In this document: piece after piece, positions 1-8,032 of the stretch | Numbering within the stretch: position 1 is the stretch's first letter | How the letters are laid out: each line of letters begins with the position of its first letter | NCBI RefSeq assembly: GCF_001757355.1 | Contig: NZ_MINO01000007.1 | Coordinates: 80,649 to 144,648 of the forward strand | Source of the DNA: Sphingobium phenoxybenzoativorans | Lineage (GTDB): Bacteria > Pseudomonadota > Alphaproteobacteria > Sphingomonadales > Sphingomonadaceae | Length of the DNA stretch: 64,000 nucleotides | Reading direction: 5' to 3' | Program-made: the position numbers and the translations under genes | Notes under the pieces: generated by a model | The model's input: the letters and a program-made list of their open reading frames with translations, nothing else | Told to the model about the DNA's origin: nothing | Databases searched by the model: none

Positions 1-112
1 CTTCCTTGACGAAGCGGCGCGCCGCGGCGGCGCCGATGCCGGAATTGCCCCCGGTGATCAGGATTTTCCGGCCTGCGAGGCGGCCGGTCGAGACTTTCTT
101 GCGGGCCTTCAT
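1..112 (-). CDS. Short-chain dehydrogenase/reductase, N-terminal fragment
   Basis: Only the first 37 codons lie in the window; the gene runs off the left edge. The translation opens MKARKKVSTGRLAGRKILIT and continues into TGGNSGIGAAAARRF. That is the TGxxxGIG dinucleotide-binding motif at the start of the Rossmann fold of classical SDR oxidoreductases, after a short basic leader. The start is 13 bases after the stop of the isochorismatase-like gene on the same strand, so it is probably the third gene of the operon that begins with the flavin oxidoreductase. Its substrate cannot be read from this fragment. The family call is firm; the role, presumably one redox step of the catabolic island, is inferred from context. 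Confidence 0.85.
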   Translation of the reverse strand, partial: MKARKKVSTGRLAGRKILITGGNSGIGAAAARRFVKE

Positions 113-125
113 GGCCTTTGTCCCT

Positions 126-704
126 TCACCCTGCCAGAACGTCGAGGACCTGCTCGGTCGAACGGACACGCCCCATCCGGCCGAACAGCGTGAAGCTATG
201 CTTATGCGCTTCGGCGTTAAGGGCCGATGTCGCATCCTCCACGAAAATCTGGTCGAAGCCCCGCTCATAGGCATCGCGCGCCGTCGACTCCACGCCGATA
301 TTGGTCGCTATGCCAGTCAGGATAATCGTCTTTATGCCACGGCGGCGCAGGTGCATCTCCAGGTCGGTGCCGTAGAAAGCGCCCCACTGCCGCTTGGTGA
401 CGATGATGTCGCCATCCTTGATGTTGAGCTTGGGAACCAACTCAGCCCAATAGCTGGGGCGCGGCGGCGCGACGGGGGGAACGATGTCCGTGGTCGGCGA
501 CAAGGCGTCCGCGCCATCCTCGCTGTTGGTGACCCGCACAAAAATGGCGACGCCGCCTTTGTCGCGCAAAGCCTTTGCTATCTTGGCTGTATTGGCGACG
601 ACGTCGCCAGACTTATGGGGAACCGCCTCCAGATTGACGATGCCATGCTGCAGGTCGATCGCAACCAGCGCCGTGGTTGCGGGATCGAAAACGGTGTCCA
701 CCAT
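126..704 (-). CDS. Isochorismatase-family hydrolase lacking the catalytic cysteine
   Basis: A protein of 192 residues with the isochorismatase/cysteine hydrolase fold. Asp17 (VAIDLQ) and Lys104 (TKRQWGAF) match two members of the family's Asp-Lys-Cys triad. The motif GIATNIGVESTARDA has Gly137 where active members usually have Cys. Enzymes of this family hydrolyse vinyl ethers, amides or imides; without the cysteine the chemistry here is uncertain and may be non-hydrolytic or rely on another residue. The start is well supported: GGAGGG lies just upstream of the ATG. It sits 27 bases after the flavin oxidoreductase and 13 before the next SDR, so all three are probably one transcript. Family call firm, activity unknown. 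Confidence 0.88.
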   Translation of the reverse strand: MVDTVFDPATTALVAIDLQHGIVNLEAVPHKSGDVVANTAKIAKALRDKGGVAIFVRVTNSEDGADALSPTTDIVPPVAPPRPSYWAELVPKLNIKDGDIIVTKRQWGAFYGTDLEMHLRRRGIKTIILTGIATNIGVESTARDAYERGFDQIFVEDATSALNAEAHKHSFTLFGRMGRVRSTEQVLDVLAG

Positions 705-731
705 ATAACCCTCCGGAAAATTCTTGCTTTG

Positions 732-1895
732 TCAGACGATAGCGGACTGCGCCGCACATTCCAGACGCTCCGCCACGGCGGCCGCGTCATAGGGGCGAAT
801 GGCATCGAAACGGCCGGCCCGCACCAGACTGGGCCAGTCCGGGTTGGTCAGCACGATCCGGCCAAGAGCCACCAGATCGAAATCGCCGCGATCGAACATC
901 TCAACCAGCCGCCGCAGATTGGCGGTGGACACGTCCGCGCCATTCATCTCGCCGATCTTGGAAACCTCCAGCGGGCTTTCCAGGCCGACGGAGCCGACCG
1001 TCATTGACGCCTTGCCCGTGACCTTCTTCGCCCAGCCAGCGAGGTTCATGTCGCTCCCCTCAAATTCGGGAAGCCAGAACCGCCGGGTCGAAGCGTCGAA
1101 TATATCGACGCCCGCATCAGCCAGCGGCGTCAGCCATGCCTCGAGTTCCTGCGGCGTGCGCGCGACCTGCGCGTCATATTTTGCGCCCTTCCACTGCGAA
1201 AAACGCAGCATGATCGGGAAGTCCGGGGCGGTCCGCCGCCGCATCTCCGCAATCACCTCAACCGCGAAGCGCACGCGATTTTCTATCGAGCCGCCATAAT
1301 TATCCGTGCGCTTGTTCATTGGCGGCCAGAAAAACTGGTCGGGCAGATAGCCATGCGCCCCATGGATCTCCACGCCGTCAAAACCGATTTCATAAGCATG
1401 CGCAGCGGATGCAGCATAGGCGTCCACAACATCTTCAATGTCGCGCGTGGTCATCGCACGGACCGAACCGTCATCCTCGCCAAGAACGGATGCAGCGATC
1501 GACGGCTCCTGCGGATTGAGCGTATCTTCACGCCCACGGTACAGACCCGTGTGCCAGAGCTGCGCAAAGATCGCGCCGCCCTTGGCATGCACTTCTTCCG
1601 CAACGCCTTTCCAGCGTGGCAGGCTATCCCCGTAGAAATTGGGTACCCGGCTACTGGCATGAGATACGGGGTGGGCGATGGCCGAACCCTCGGTCACCAC
1701 CATCGCGCACCCGCCAGCAATGCGGCGCGCATAATAAGCGGCAGCGCCATCGCCCAGCAAATTTCCGGGCGACATTTCCCGAGTCATCGGCGACATTACG
1801 AACCGGTTGGAAAGACGCAGCGAACCACATTCAAACGGCGTGAACAGAGGCTCGATCGAGACTTCCCCTTCAGCGACTGACGACATGTCCGGCAT
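732..1895 (-). CDS. NADH:flavin oxidoreductase, old yellow enzyme family
   Basis: A protein of 387 residues forming an FMN-binding TIM barrel of the old yellow enzyme (OYE) family. Visible signatures are the N-terminal LFTPFECGSLRLSNRFVMSP strand, the substrate-binding HGAHGYLPDQFFWP and NKRTDNYGGSIENR segments, and a C-terminal VALGRIVLTNPDWP phosphate-binding loop. OYEs reduce electron-poor C=C bonds of enones and enals with NAD(P)H; some act as dienoyl-CoA or morphinone-type reductases. AGGA lies 4 bases before the chosen ATG at 1895; a second in-frame ATG at 1886 is possible. It is the first gene of a leftward operon, with a TTGCATGCAA palindrome about 65 bases upstream. A role in reducing an unsaturated ring intermediate is inference. 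Confidence 0.92.
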   Translation of the reverse strand: MPDMSSVAEGEVSIEPLFTPFECGSLRLSNRFVMSPMTREMSPGNLLGDGAAAYYARRIAGGCAMVVTEGSAIAHPVSHASSRVPNFYGDSLPRWKGVAEEVHAKGGAIFAQLWHTGLYRGREDTLNPQEPSIAASVLGEDDGSVRAMTTRDIEDVVDAYAASAAHAYEIGFDGVEIHGAHGYLPDQFFWPPMNKRTDNYGGSIENRVRFAVEVIAEMRRRTAPDFPIMLRFSQWKGAKYDAQVARTPQELEAWLTPLADAGVDIFDASTRRFWLPEFEGSDMNLAGWAKKVTGKASMTVGSVGLESPLEVSKIGEMNGADVSTANLRRLVEMFDRGDFDLVALGRIVLTNPDWPSLVRAGRFDAIRPYDAAAVAERLECAAQSAIV

Positions 1896-1956
1896 CTCTT
1901 CCTAAAAATTCGCTCGAATCAATTTCGTAATTCGGCTGCGCATAAGGCTTGCGATC

Positions 1957-1970
1957 TTTTGCATGCAATT
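1957..1970. promoter_or_regulatory. Palindromic operator candidate, site 1
   Basis: The perfect palindrome TTGCATGCAA spans 1959-1968 with an AT-rich skirt. It lies about 65 bases upstream of the leftward flavin oxidoreductase operon. The same 10-mer recurs at 2133, 3863 and 6240, always in promoter-proximal positions of this island. The symmetry resembles operators of FCD-type GntR repressors, such as Caulobacter VanR, but the cognate regulator is not in the window. Confidence 0.65.
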
Positions 1971-2132
1971 TCAAGCTTGGCAAGATTGGAAAGCCTTCCA
2001 GACTTTTCAAAACCCCCACTCGCTTCCGTCAATTCCCCAGCAAATGTCGCCATTTCTTCCAAAATTTGGCGCTGAAGGCGCAAGTTGTGGGAGAAATATC
2101 GTTGCGCCGCCGCCGCAGGACATCTATGCATT

Positions 2133-2142
2133 TTGCATGCAA
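2133..2142. promoter_or_regulatory. Palindromic operator candidate, site 2, overlapping a start codon
   Basis: A perfect TTGCATGCAA whose central ATG (2137-2139) is the most likely start codon of the rightward SDR gene. A repressor bound here would sit on the translation start region of the DNA, so the promoter must be at or just upstream of it. Sites 1 and 2 are 174 bases apart centre to centre and bracket the divergent promoter region. Confidence 0.6.
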
Positions 2143-2937
2143 TTAGCGCCGATCTTGGACCTTAAGCAGCGCCCTGCGCTTGTTACCGGTGCGGGCCAGG
2201 GAATCGGCCGGTCGATTGCGCTGCAACTCGCCGCGCACAATGCGGGCGGCGTGATCGTCAATGATTTCCATCCGCAGCGCGCAGAGGAAGTCGCAGACGA
2301 GATACGGAGCATGGGATTTGACGCAATCGCCGCTCCGGCCGATGTCTCTAATGCAGAACAGGTTCGCGCCATGCTGTCCCTTGCGCGCGAGCGGTTTGGC
2401 GAAATCGGCATATTGGTCAACAACGCCGGAAATGCAGGACCATCGCAGCGCCCGGATATATCCGCTGCGCCCTTCTGGGATGTTCCGGCTGCCGACTGGG
2501 ATCGATGGTTCTCGGTCAATCTTTACGGCGTGATGCACTGCTGCCATGCCGCCCTCCCCTCAATGGTGGCGCGCGGTGGAGGCGGCCGCATCATCACCAT
2601 CCTGTCGGATGCTGGACGGGTTGGAGAAGCGGGACTGGAAACCTATTCGGCGGCGAAGGCCGGGGCCGCAGGATTTCTGCGCGCGCTTGCCAAATCCACC
2701 GGCCGTCACAGCATAACGGTCAATATGATCTCGATGGGCGCAACCGTCACGCCAACGTCGGAGGATGCGCTTTCCAATGAAGACCTGCAGAGAAAAATGC
2801 TGCAGCATTATGTCATCCGCCGCCTCGGCACGCCCGAAGATGCGGCAGCGATGGCGACGTTTCTGGCATCCGAGGCGGCAGGATGGATCACCGGGCAAAC
2901 GATACCGGTGAACGGCGGCTATTCTTTCGCCCTTTAG
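2137..2937 (+). CDS. Short-chain dehydrogenase/reductase
   Basis: A classical SDR of 266 residues from the start chosen here. It shows the cofactor motif TGAGQGIG near the N terminus, the NNAG motif (VNNAGNAG), catalytic Ser in TILSDAG, and the YSAAK Tyr/Lys pair 13 residues later, ending in the usual ITGQTIPVNGGY segment. It probably oxidises an alcohol or reduces a ketone with NAD(P). The open frame extends upstream to 1963, but that stretch is not protein-like, so ATG 2137 (or TTG 2155) is preferred; the Shine-Dalgarno signal is weak. It is transcribed divergently from the flavin oxidoreductase operon, with palindromes at 1959 and 2133. It belongs to the catabolic island by position and shared operator. 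Confidence 0.88.
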   Translation: MQLAPILDLKQRPALVTGAGQGIGRSIALQLAAHNAGGVIVNDFHPQRAEEVADEIRSMGFDAIAAPADVSNAEQVRAMLSLARERFGEIGILVNNAGNAGPSQRPDISAAPFWDVPAADWDRWFSVNLYGVMHCCHAALPSMVARGGGGRIITILSDAGRVGEAGLETYSAAKAGAAGFLRALAKSTGRHSITVNMISMGATVTPTSEDALSNEDLQRKMLQHYVIRRLGTPEDAAAMATFLASEAAGWITGQTIPVNGGYSFAL

Positions 2938-3029
2938 TCCGATTTCAGGAAAAAGCGCGGCAGAAACGCAACCTCAAGATGACCAGATGAAAAGGCGCCG
3001 GATCATAACCGATCCAGCGCCTCTCCCAA

Positions 3030-3800
3030 TCAGAAGGGCGTCGCCGCGCCGATACTCTGGCCACCATCCACGACGATCGTCTGTCCAGTTATGTGCGCAG
3101 ATTCCGGCGAAGCCAGGAACAGCAGCGCCTGGGCGACATCCTCGGACGATCCGGCCTGTCCGCGCGGAATGATGGCGGCGAACGCAGCGCGTTGTTCTTC
3201 CGACAATGTGGCGAGGGCGCCCTCGGTAAAGGTCACGCCCGGTTCGACCCCGTTGACCGTCACGCCCATGGATGCAAACTCGAAGCCCGCCTGCCGGATG
3301 AAGCCGTTGAGACCCGCCTTTGACGTGCCATAGGCGGCATAGCCGGGATATGCCTGCCTGTTGCCTGTAATGGAGGAGGTCAACAAAAGGCGGCCGGCGT
3401 CACTCTTGCGCAGGTGGGGCAGACCCTCGGCGGCAAACCAGAATGCCGCCTTCAGGTTTACGGCCAATATCTCCTCCAGCTCCGAATCCTTCAGATCGGC
3501 GATGGACGACGCGCCAAATGCGGCGGCGTTGTGGAGAATGACGTCGATCTTGCCGAACCGGGCGATGGTTTGCGCAATAAGGTCTGAGACCGCCTGCCGC
3601 GTACCGACATCCGTCGCGATCAAAGTCGCCGTTCCGCCTGCCGCAGTGATTGCGTCCACAGCTTCCTGCCCCGGCGCGGCAGTCCGCGTCGCGACAACGA
3701 CCGACGCCCCTTCCCGCGCAAAAAGTTCTGCAGTGGCCCGGCCTATGCCGCGACCTCCGCCAGTGACGATGACAACACGACCCTTCAACCGATCCGCCAT
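3030..3800 (-). CDS. Short-chain dehydrogenase/reductase
   Basis: A protein of 256 residues with the complete classical SDR pattern: VTGGGRGIG at the N terminus, HNAAAFG in place of the NNAG loop, LLTSSITG with the catalytic Ser, YGTSKAG with the Tyr/Lys pair, and ITGQTIVVDGGQ near the C terminus. The start is supported by AGGAG five bases before the ATG. It is convergent with the SDR at 2137-2937 and lies downstream of the TonB receptor on the same strand, with a perfect TTGCATGCAA palindrome (3863-3872) about 63 bases upstream. It therefore probably has its own promoter as well as possible read-through. Substrate unknown. Confidence 0.9.
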   Translation of the reverse strand: MADRLKGRVVIVTGGGRGIGRATAELFAREGASVVVATRTAAPGQEAVDAITAAGGTATLIATDVGTRQAVSDLIAQTIARFGKIDVILHNAAAFGASSIADLKDSELEEILAVNLKAAFWFAAEGLPHLRKSDAGRLLLTSSITGNRQAYPGYAAYGTSKAGLNGFIRQAGFEFASMGVTVNGVEPGVTFTEGALATLSEEQRAAFAAIIPRGQAGSSEDVAQALLFLASPESAHITGQTIVVDGGQSIGAATPF

Positions 3801-3861
3801 ATCCGCTCCTGATGTTGCTTATTTTCGCAGGGTTAGCATGCATGTTTCCATGCGGCAAATT

Positions 3862-3873
3862 ATTGCATGCAAT
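3862..3873. promoter_or_regulatory. Palindromic operator candidate, site 3
   Basis: The best copy in the island: a perfect 12-bp palindrome ATTGCATGCAAT flanked by near-symmetric AT-rich bases. Its right end touches the stop codon of the TonB-dependent receptor gene, and it is about 63 bases upstream of the SDR that starts at 3800. A further GCATGC core lies at 3836-3841. Confidence 0.68.
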
Positions 3874-6149
3874 TATTTCTCTGCGCCGAAACGCTTGCGG
3901 ATGGCGATGCCATAAGTCCTTGGCTCACCCAGGAATGCGACATTGAAGCCGAAGGAAGAATCATAATCCGCGACCATGGCGTAATAATGCTTGTTGGTCA
4001 GATTCTTGCCGAACAGCGCGACCTCAATTCCGTGATCCTTGATTTCCAGTGCAGCGCGCGCACCGAGCAGGCCATAGGCTTTTTGCGTGACGCTCGCCTG
4101 ATTGCGCGCCGTGGGGCGGAAATTCACGTCATCGATCCACGCATAGTCCGCATTGAAACGAAGGTCGCCCATCGACACCGGCACGACATAAGAGGCGTTG
4201 AGGCCGAAGGTGAATTCAGGAATGGAAAATGGCTCGCCGCTCCTGTCACCCAGAATGGCGTCGGGAAAACGGGTGTAGCGGGCGTGCGTCCACCCGCCGC
4301 TGGCGCTGAGGGTCAGTCCGGCTACAGGCACCGCGGTCACTTCAATTTCACCGCCATATATTTCCGCAGCCGCCGCATTGATCAGGAAACTGGTGATCCC
4401 GTTCGCTGTGTTCACATTGGTCGACTTCTGAATGTTGGCGTAGTCTGTGTAAAAGAATGCGCCATTCACCCGCAGGGCGCGGTCGAGCATGTCCAGCTTG
4501 TAGCCGACCTCATAATTGGTCGCCTTTTCTGGACTGAACGGCGCGAAGGTTGCAGGGTTGGACGTGCCGCGCAGATTGAACCCGCCTGCCTTGTAGCCCC
4601 GGCTGGTGTTTGCATAGAGCAGCACATTGTCCGACGGACGCCAATCGACACTGGCCAGATAGGACCAGTTCTCGAATGTCTGGCGGAAGCTGCGTTCGCA
4701 TGGCGCGCCGGGCGCAACGAGAGGTACGGTACATACGCCGGCGCTTGTCCGGTTGCGGGTCGTGAGAGCGCGAAATTCGTTGGTATAACGAATACCGCCA
4801 GTCAGGCGCACCGTGTCGCTGAGAGCGTAGATGACCTGCGCAAAGGCCGACTTATTCTTGTTGAGGACATCGCCGTCGGTGATGATCGGGTTGCCTGCGA
4901 AGAAGGTGGGGGCTTGCAGCAGGCGATTGCCCTCATGTCCGGTCTCGCGATTATAATAGAGGCCGGCAACCCAATCGAAGCCAATGCCGTCCTGCGAAGA
5001 GAGTTGTAATTCCTGCGAGAAGTTCCGTGCTTCGGTCGCGAGGTTCGGCTCAATCAACGTGTAGGGTGTTGCATCATAGTCGGAAAGGCTGTCGCGCTCA
5101 AAACCGCGATACGCCGTTATCGACTTGAGCGCCGCCCAATCAAAATCGATGTTCAACGTGCCGGAAACGCCCCACACATTAACATTGTCATAGATGCGCT
5201 TGTCGGAGGGCATATCGTAAAAGGAGCCATTCTGCGTCGCCTCCAGCAACGCCTGGGCGCGGGAGATCGCATCAGGCGCTGCGGGATTTATCCCCTCCTC
5301 CGCCATGATCTGGCCAAGGACCGCCCGGTTCTGGATCGATCCGGCCGTCGCCTGCGGCTGGACATAAACGACCTTCAGGGCGGAGCCGGTATTGCGCATG
5401 CGTACATAGTCGCCCGACACAAGCAGGCTGATCCTGTCCGTTGGCGTGGCAAGGACATGCAGGCGGTAGCTGTCGGTATGATCGTCGTTCAGCTCCTGCC
5501 CAAGCAGGTTGCGTCCATACCCATCCTGCCGCCGCAACTGGACCACGCCGCGCACCGCCAGTTTATCCGCGACGAGAGCGGCATTCAGCGCGCCCGTCAG
5601 GATCTTGCTGTCATAATTGCCGTAGGAAAAATCTAGATAGCCGCCCCAATCGTCATAGGGCTTTTTCGTCTCGATCTGGAATGCGCCGCCCGTCGTGTTC
5701 TTGCCGAACAAAGTGCCCTGCGGACCGCGCAGCACGTCGATCCGTTCGATATCGACGAAGCTGGAGCGCAGGCCAATCACGCGGGGGATATTCACGCCAT
5801 CGACATAGACGCCGACGGGCGCGTCGCTGGTCAGAGTGCCTTCAATGTCGCGCTGCCCGCGGATGGCGATTTCAGCGCGGCCGCCATTGGTGACTGACGA
5901 GATAAACAGGTTGGGAGCCAGCCGCTGGATTTCGGCGATGTCCTTGATCGATGCATCCTGCAGTTTCTGGGAGCCGATCGGGGTCACGGCGATGGGCACG
6001 TCCTGGACATTTTCGGCCTGCTTGCGCGCGGTGACGACAATATCCTCAATCCGGGCGGACCCGGCATCCTGCGCGGACGCGGCGGATGGGGCCATGCCAG
6101 CCCCGGCCAAAAAGGCAAAAACGCTCATTCCCTGAATACAGGTTCTCAT
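3873..6149 (-). CDS. TonB-dependent outer-membrane receptor
   Basis: A receptor of 758 residues. It has a signal peptide ending near ASAQDA, a TonB-box-like segment IEDIVVTARK, a plug domain (VPIAVTPIG, DVLRGPQGTLFGKNTTGG) and a long beta-barrel ending in aromatic-rich strands. Sphingomonad receptors of this type usually import hydrophobic or plant-derived organic compounds rather than siderophores. The open frame continues upstream to 6353, but ATG 6149, with GGAGAGG four bases before it, is clearly the start. The gene diverges from the dioxygenase gene, with two palindromes (6240, 6344) in the gap. It probably takes up the substrate of the island, or a precursor. Confidence 0.93.
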   Translation of the reverse strand: MRTCIQGMSVFAFLAGAGMAPSAASAQDAGSARIEDIVVTARKQAENVQDVPIAVTPIGSQKLQDASIKDIAEIQRLAPNLFISSVTNGGRAEIAIRGQRDIEGTLTSDAPVGVYVDGVNIPRVIGLRSSFVDIERIDVLRGPQGTLFGKNTTGGAFQIETKKPYDDWGGYLDFSYGNYDSKILTGALNAALVADKLAVRGVVQLRRQDGYGRNLLGQELNDDHTDSYRLHVLATPTDRISLLVSGDYVRMRNTGSALKVVYVQPQATAGSIQNRAVLGQIMAEEGINPAAPDAISRAQALLEATQNGSFYDMPSDKRIYDNVNVWGVSGTLNIDFDWAALKSITAYRGFERDSLSDYDATPYTLIEPNLATEARNFSQELQLSSQDGIGFDWVAGLYYNRETGHEGNRLLQAPTFFAGNPIITDGDVLNKNKSAFAQVIYALSDTVRLTGGIRYTNEFRALTTRNRTSAGVCTVPLVAPGAPCERSFRQTFENWSYLASVDWRPSDNVLLYANTSRGYKAGGFNLRGTSNPATFAPFSPEKATNYEVGYKLDMLDRALRVNGAFFYTDYANIQKSTNVNTANGITSFLINAAAAEIYGGEIEVTAVPVAGLTLSASGGWTHARYTRFPDAILGDRSGEPFSIPEFTFGLNASYVVPVSMGDLRFNADYAWIDDVNFRPTARNQASVTQKAYGLLGARAALEIKDHGIEVALFGKNLTNKHYYAMVADYDSSFGFNVAFLGEPRTYGIAIRKRFGAEK

Positions 6150-6238
6150 TGCACCTCTCCCAATCGCCGGCGTCATTTTACCCCGCTGCGAGTGCGGGCT
6201 GCCTGGCTGATGAGGAAGGCTAACAACAGGCGCGCGCC

Positions 6239-6250
6239 ATTGCATGCAAA
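6239..6250. promoter_or_regulatory. Palindromic operator candidate, site 4
   Basis: A perfect TTGCATGCAA at 6240-6249, about 90 bases upstream of the leftward TonB receptor gene, in the divergent region shared with the dioxygenase gene. Together with site 5 it would let one regulator control both directions. Confidence 0.63.
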
Positions 6251-6342
6251 TTACGGGCGATGTTTGGGAGATGGGCAACTTGTTGTCAAAACCCATAATT
6301 TTCCCAGTCCACGAAGCCGCCGCCGGATAGACGATGAATTTC

Positions 6343-6354
6343 ATTGCATGCATT
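6343..6354. promoter_or_regulatory. Palindromic operator candidate, site 5
   Basis: ATTGCATGCATT matches the palindrome at nine of ten core positions. It lies about 57 bases upstream of the chosen dioxygenase start at 6410, a distance close to that of site 3 (63) and site 6 (57) from their genes. Confidence 0.55.
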
Positions 6355-6409
6355 CGGTGCGCATCTGGTCAGCAAAAATGCCCGCCAGCGCATAATCCGG
6401 GAGAATGAT

Positions 6410-7228
6410 ATGCCGCCGCTTTCCGCAGACGATGTCCGCCATTTTCAGGAGGATGGGCATTTGTCGCCCATCGACGCCCTATCCCCTGCCGAAGCCCTTC
6501 GGTTGCGGGAGCAGCTTGAAGATTTCGAAGAACGCCATGGGCCGATCGTCAAGAATTACAGCGTGAAGGCGCATATGGTCCTTCCCTGGCTCAACGATCT
6601 GGTGCGGGACCCGCGCATATTGGATGCGGTAGAAAGCATCATCGGACCGAACATCTTCGTGTGGGGCGCAAGTTTCTTCATCAAGGAAGCGCGCGATCCC
6701 GGATTCGTCACCTGGCATCAGGATGCGAAATATGTGGGGCTGGAGCCGCCGCATACGGTGACCGCGTGGATCGCCTTCACGCCCAGCAATGAAACCAACG
6801 GCGCGCTTCGGGTCATACCGGGCACCCATCGCGAATTGCTGCCCCATGCGGACAGCTTTCATGAACACAATCTGCTAAGCCGGGGTCAGGAAATCACGGT
6901 TGAGGTCGACGCGGACAGGGCGGTGATGATGCCCCTGGAACCAGGCCAATTCTCTGTCCACGATGCCAGGCTGGTGCATGGATCGGACCCCAACATGTCC
7001 GGCGACCGTCGCATCGGCTATGTCGTGCGGTACATCCCGACCTATATGAAGCAGACGCTGGGGGAACGCGACACGGCGTTGCTGGTGCGCGGTGTCGACG
7101 AATATGGCCATTTCGAGCATGAGCCCAGCCCGGCCACGGAGCTTGATCCCGAAACCGTCGCCTACCGGGCAGCATTGATGGGCGACCTCAACAAGATGCT
7201 TTTCAAGGACGCAAACAAGCCATCCTAG
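6410..7228 (+). CDS. Phytanoyl-CoA dioxygenase (PhyH) family protein
   Basis: A protein of 272 residues from the PhyH group of non-haem Fe(II)/2-oxoglutarate oxygenases. The iron facial triad is visible: His103 and Asp105 in TWHQDAKY, and His190 in RLVHGSDPN. An Arg shortly after (GDRRIGY) is the likely 2-oxoglutarate anchor. GALRVIPGTHR is also typical of the family. Such enzymes hydroxylate, desaturate or dealkylate small organic acids and natural products. The start at 6410 has GGGAG seven bases upstream; the frame extends back to 6344, inside the site 5 palindrome, but that segment is not protein-like. It stands divergent to the TonB receptor and is followed convergently by the lactonase-like gene. 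Substrate unknown. Confidence 0.9.
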   Translation: MPPLSADDVRHFQEDGHLSPIDALSPAEALRLREQLEDFEERHGPIVKNYSVKAHMVLPWLNDLVRDPRILDAVESIIGPNIFVWGASFFIKEARDPGFVTWHQDAKYVGLEPPHTVTAWIAFTPSNETNGALRVIPGTHRELLPHADSFHEHNLLSRGQEITVEVDADRAVMMPLEPGQFSVHDARLVHGSDPNMSGDRRIGYVVRYIPTYMKQTLGERDTALLVRGVDEYGHFEHEPSPATELDPETVAYRAALMGDLNKMLFKDANKPS

Positions 7229-7246
7229 GAACCACCCGGTATCGCG

Positions 7247-8032
7247 TCAGCTATAATAGGCTGGCGCGATCCGGTAGGCGCCGAACTGTTCGATATCATG
7301 ACCGTAGAACAGTTCAGCGTCATGGTCCTGCGCCAATATGTTCAGCCGCTCCAGCGAGCGGCAGGCGGCCACAGGGTCGACATGTGCGCTGGATATCGTC
7401 CTGGTTTCCATGCTGCGCGCGGTATAGGCCGCATCCGCCGTGAACATCATCGGCCGCCGGTCCGACAGTTTGATCATCAGGCTGTAATGCCCATTCGTGT
7501 GCCCCGGCGTTTCAAACAAAAATACGCCCCGCGCGATTTCCTGATCGCCGGTCAGCGTTTCGAACCGGGGCGTGTAGATGTCGATCTCTGGTTCCGACGC
7601 CCGCAGGCCGGGCGCGAAGCTCTGGTCGGAATAAGCCAACTCCTCGAACGGCTCAGGCGTACGCGCCGCCTCCAGTTCGCATGCATGGCAAATGGTCGTC
7701 GCGTGAAGGCAGTGCTTGTTCCCGCCACAATGATCGATGTGGTAATGGGAATTGATGACATGGGTGATGTCCGCTGGCGACAGGCCCAGATTGGCGAGTT
7801 GTCCGGGTATCGTCTGGTCCAGGCTTTGCTGCGCAATGCCCGGCATCACAAACTGATCAAAATGATGAAGGTCAAAACCCGTGTCGAACAGGAAACGGCC
7901 ATCGTCATGCTCGATAAGCACGCTGTAGCAAGGCAGCGTCACCATCGCCTCGCCACCCGCGTTCCAATACATATGATATTCCTTCATCGCCAGCCGCCCG
8001 CCGTCGAGAATATAGACCTTCGTGTCAGCCAT
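7247..8032 (-). CDS. Metallo-beta-lactamase fold hydrolase, N-acyl homoserine lactonase type
   Basis: A protein of 261 residues with the di-zinc signature NSHYHIDHCGGN (HxHxDH), a later His in ETPGHTNGHYS, Asp in FTADAAY and His in YGHDIEQ. The layout is that of AttM/AiiA-like lactonases, including the region between the metal motif and the second His. It could open a lactone made in the pathway or a signalling lactone. The start at 8032 overlaps the stop of the P450 gene by 8 bases, which points to translational coupling. That coupling makes a pathway lactone, formed after oxidation of a cyclic substrate, the more attractive reading; this is inference. Confidence 0.88.
   Translation of the reverse strand: MADTKVYILDGGRLAMKEYHMYWNAGGEAMVTLPCYSVLIEHDDGRFLFDTGFDLHHFDQFVMPGIAQQSLDQTIPGQLANLGLSPADITHVINSHYHIDHCGGNKHCLHATTICHACELEAARTPEPFEELAYSDQSFAPGLRASEPEIDIYTPRFETLTGDQEIARGVFLFETPGHTNGHYSLMIKLSDRRPMMFTADAAYTARSMETRTISSAHVDPVAACRSLERLNILAQDHDAELFYGHDIEQFGAYRIAPAYYS

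Noticed and set aside
6..1007. A 333-codon forward open frame at the left end
   Set aside because: Antisense to the isochorismatase-like and flavin oxidoreductase genes, which carry all family motifs.
1963..2136. N-terminal extension of the SDR at 2137 back to ATG 1963
   Set aside because: The 58 added residues are not SDR-like and would cover the divergent promoter region and two operator palindromes.
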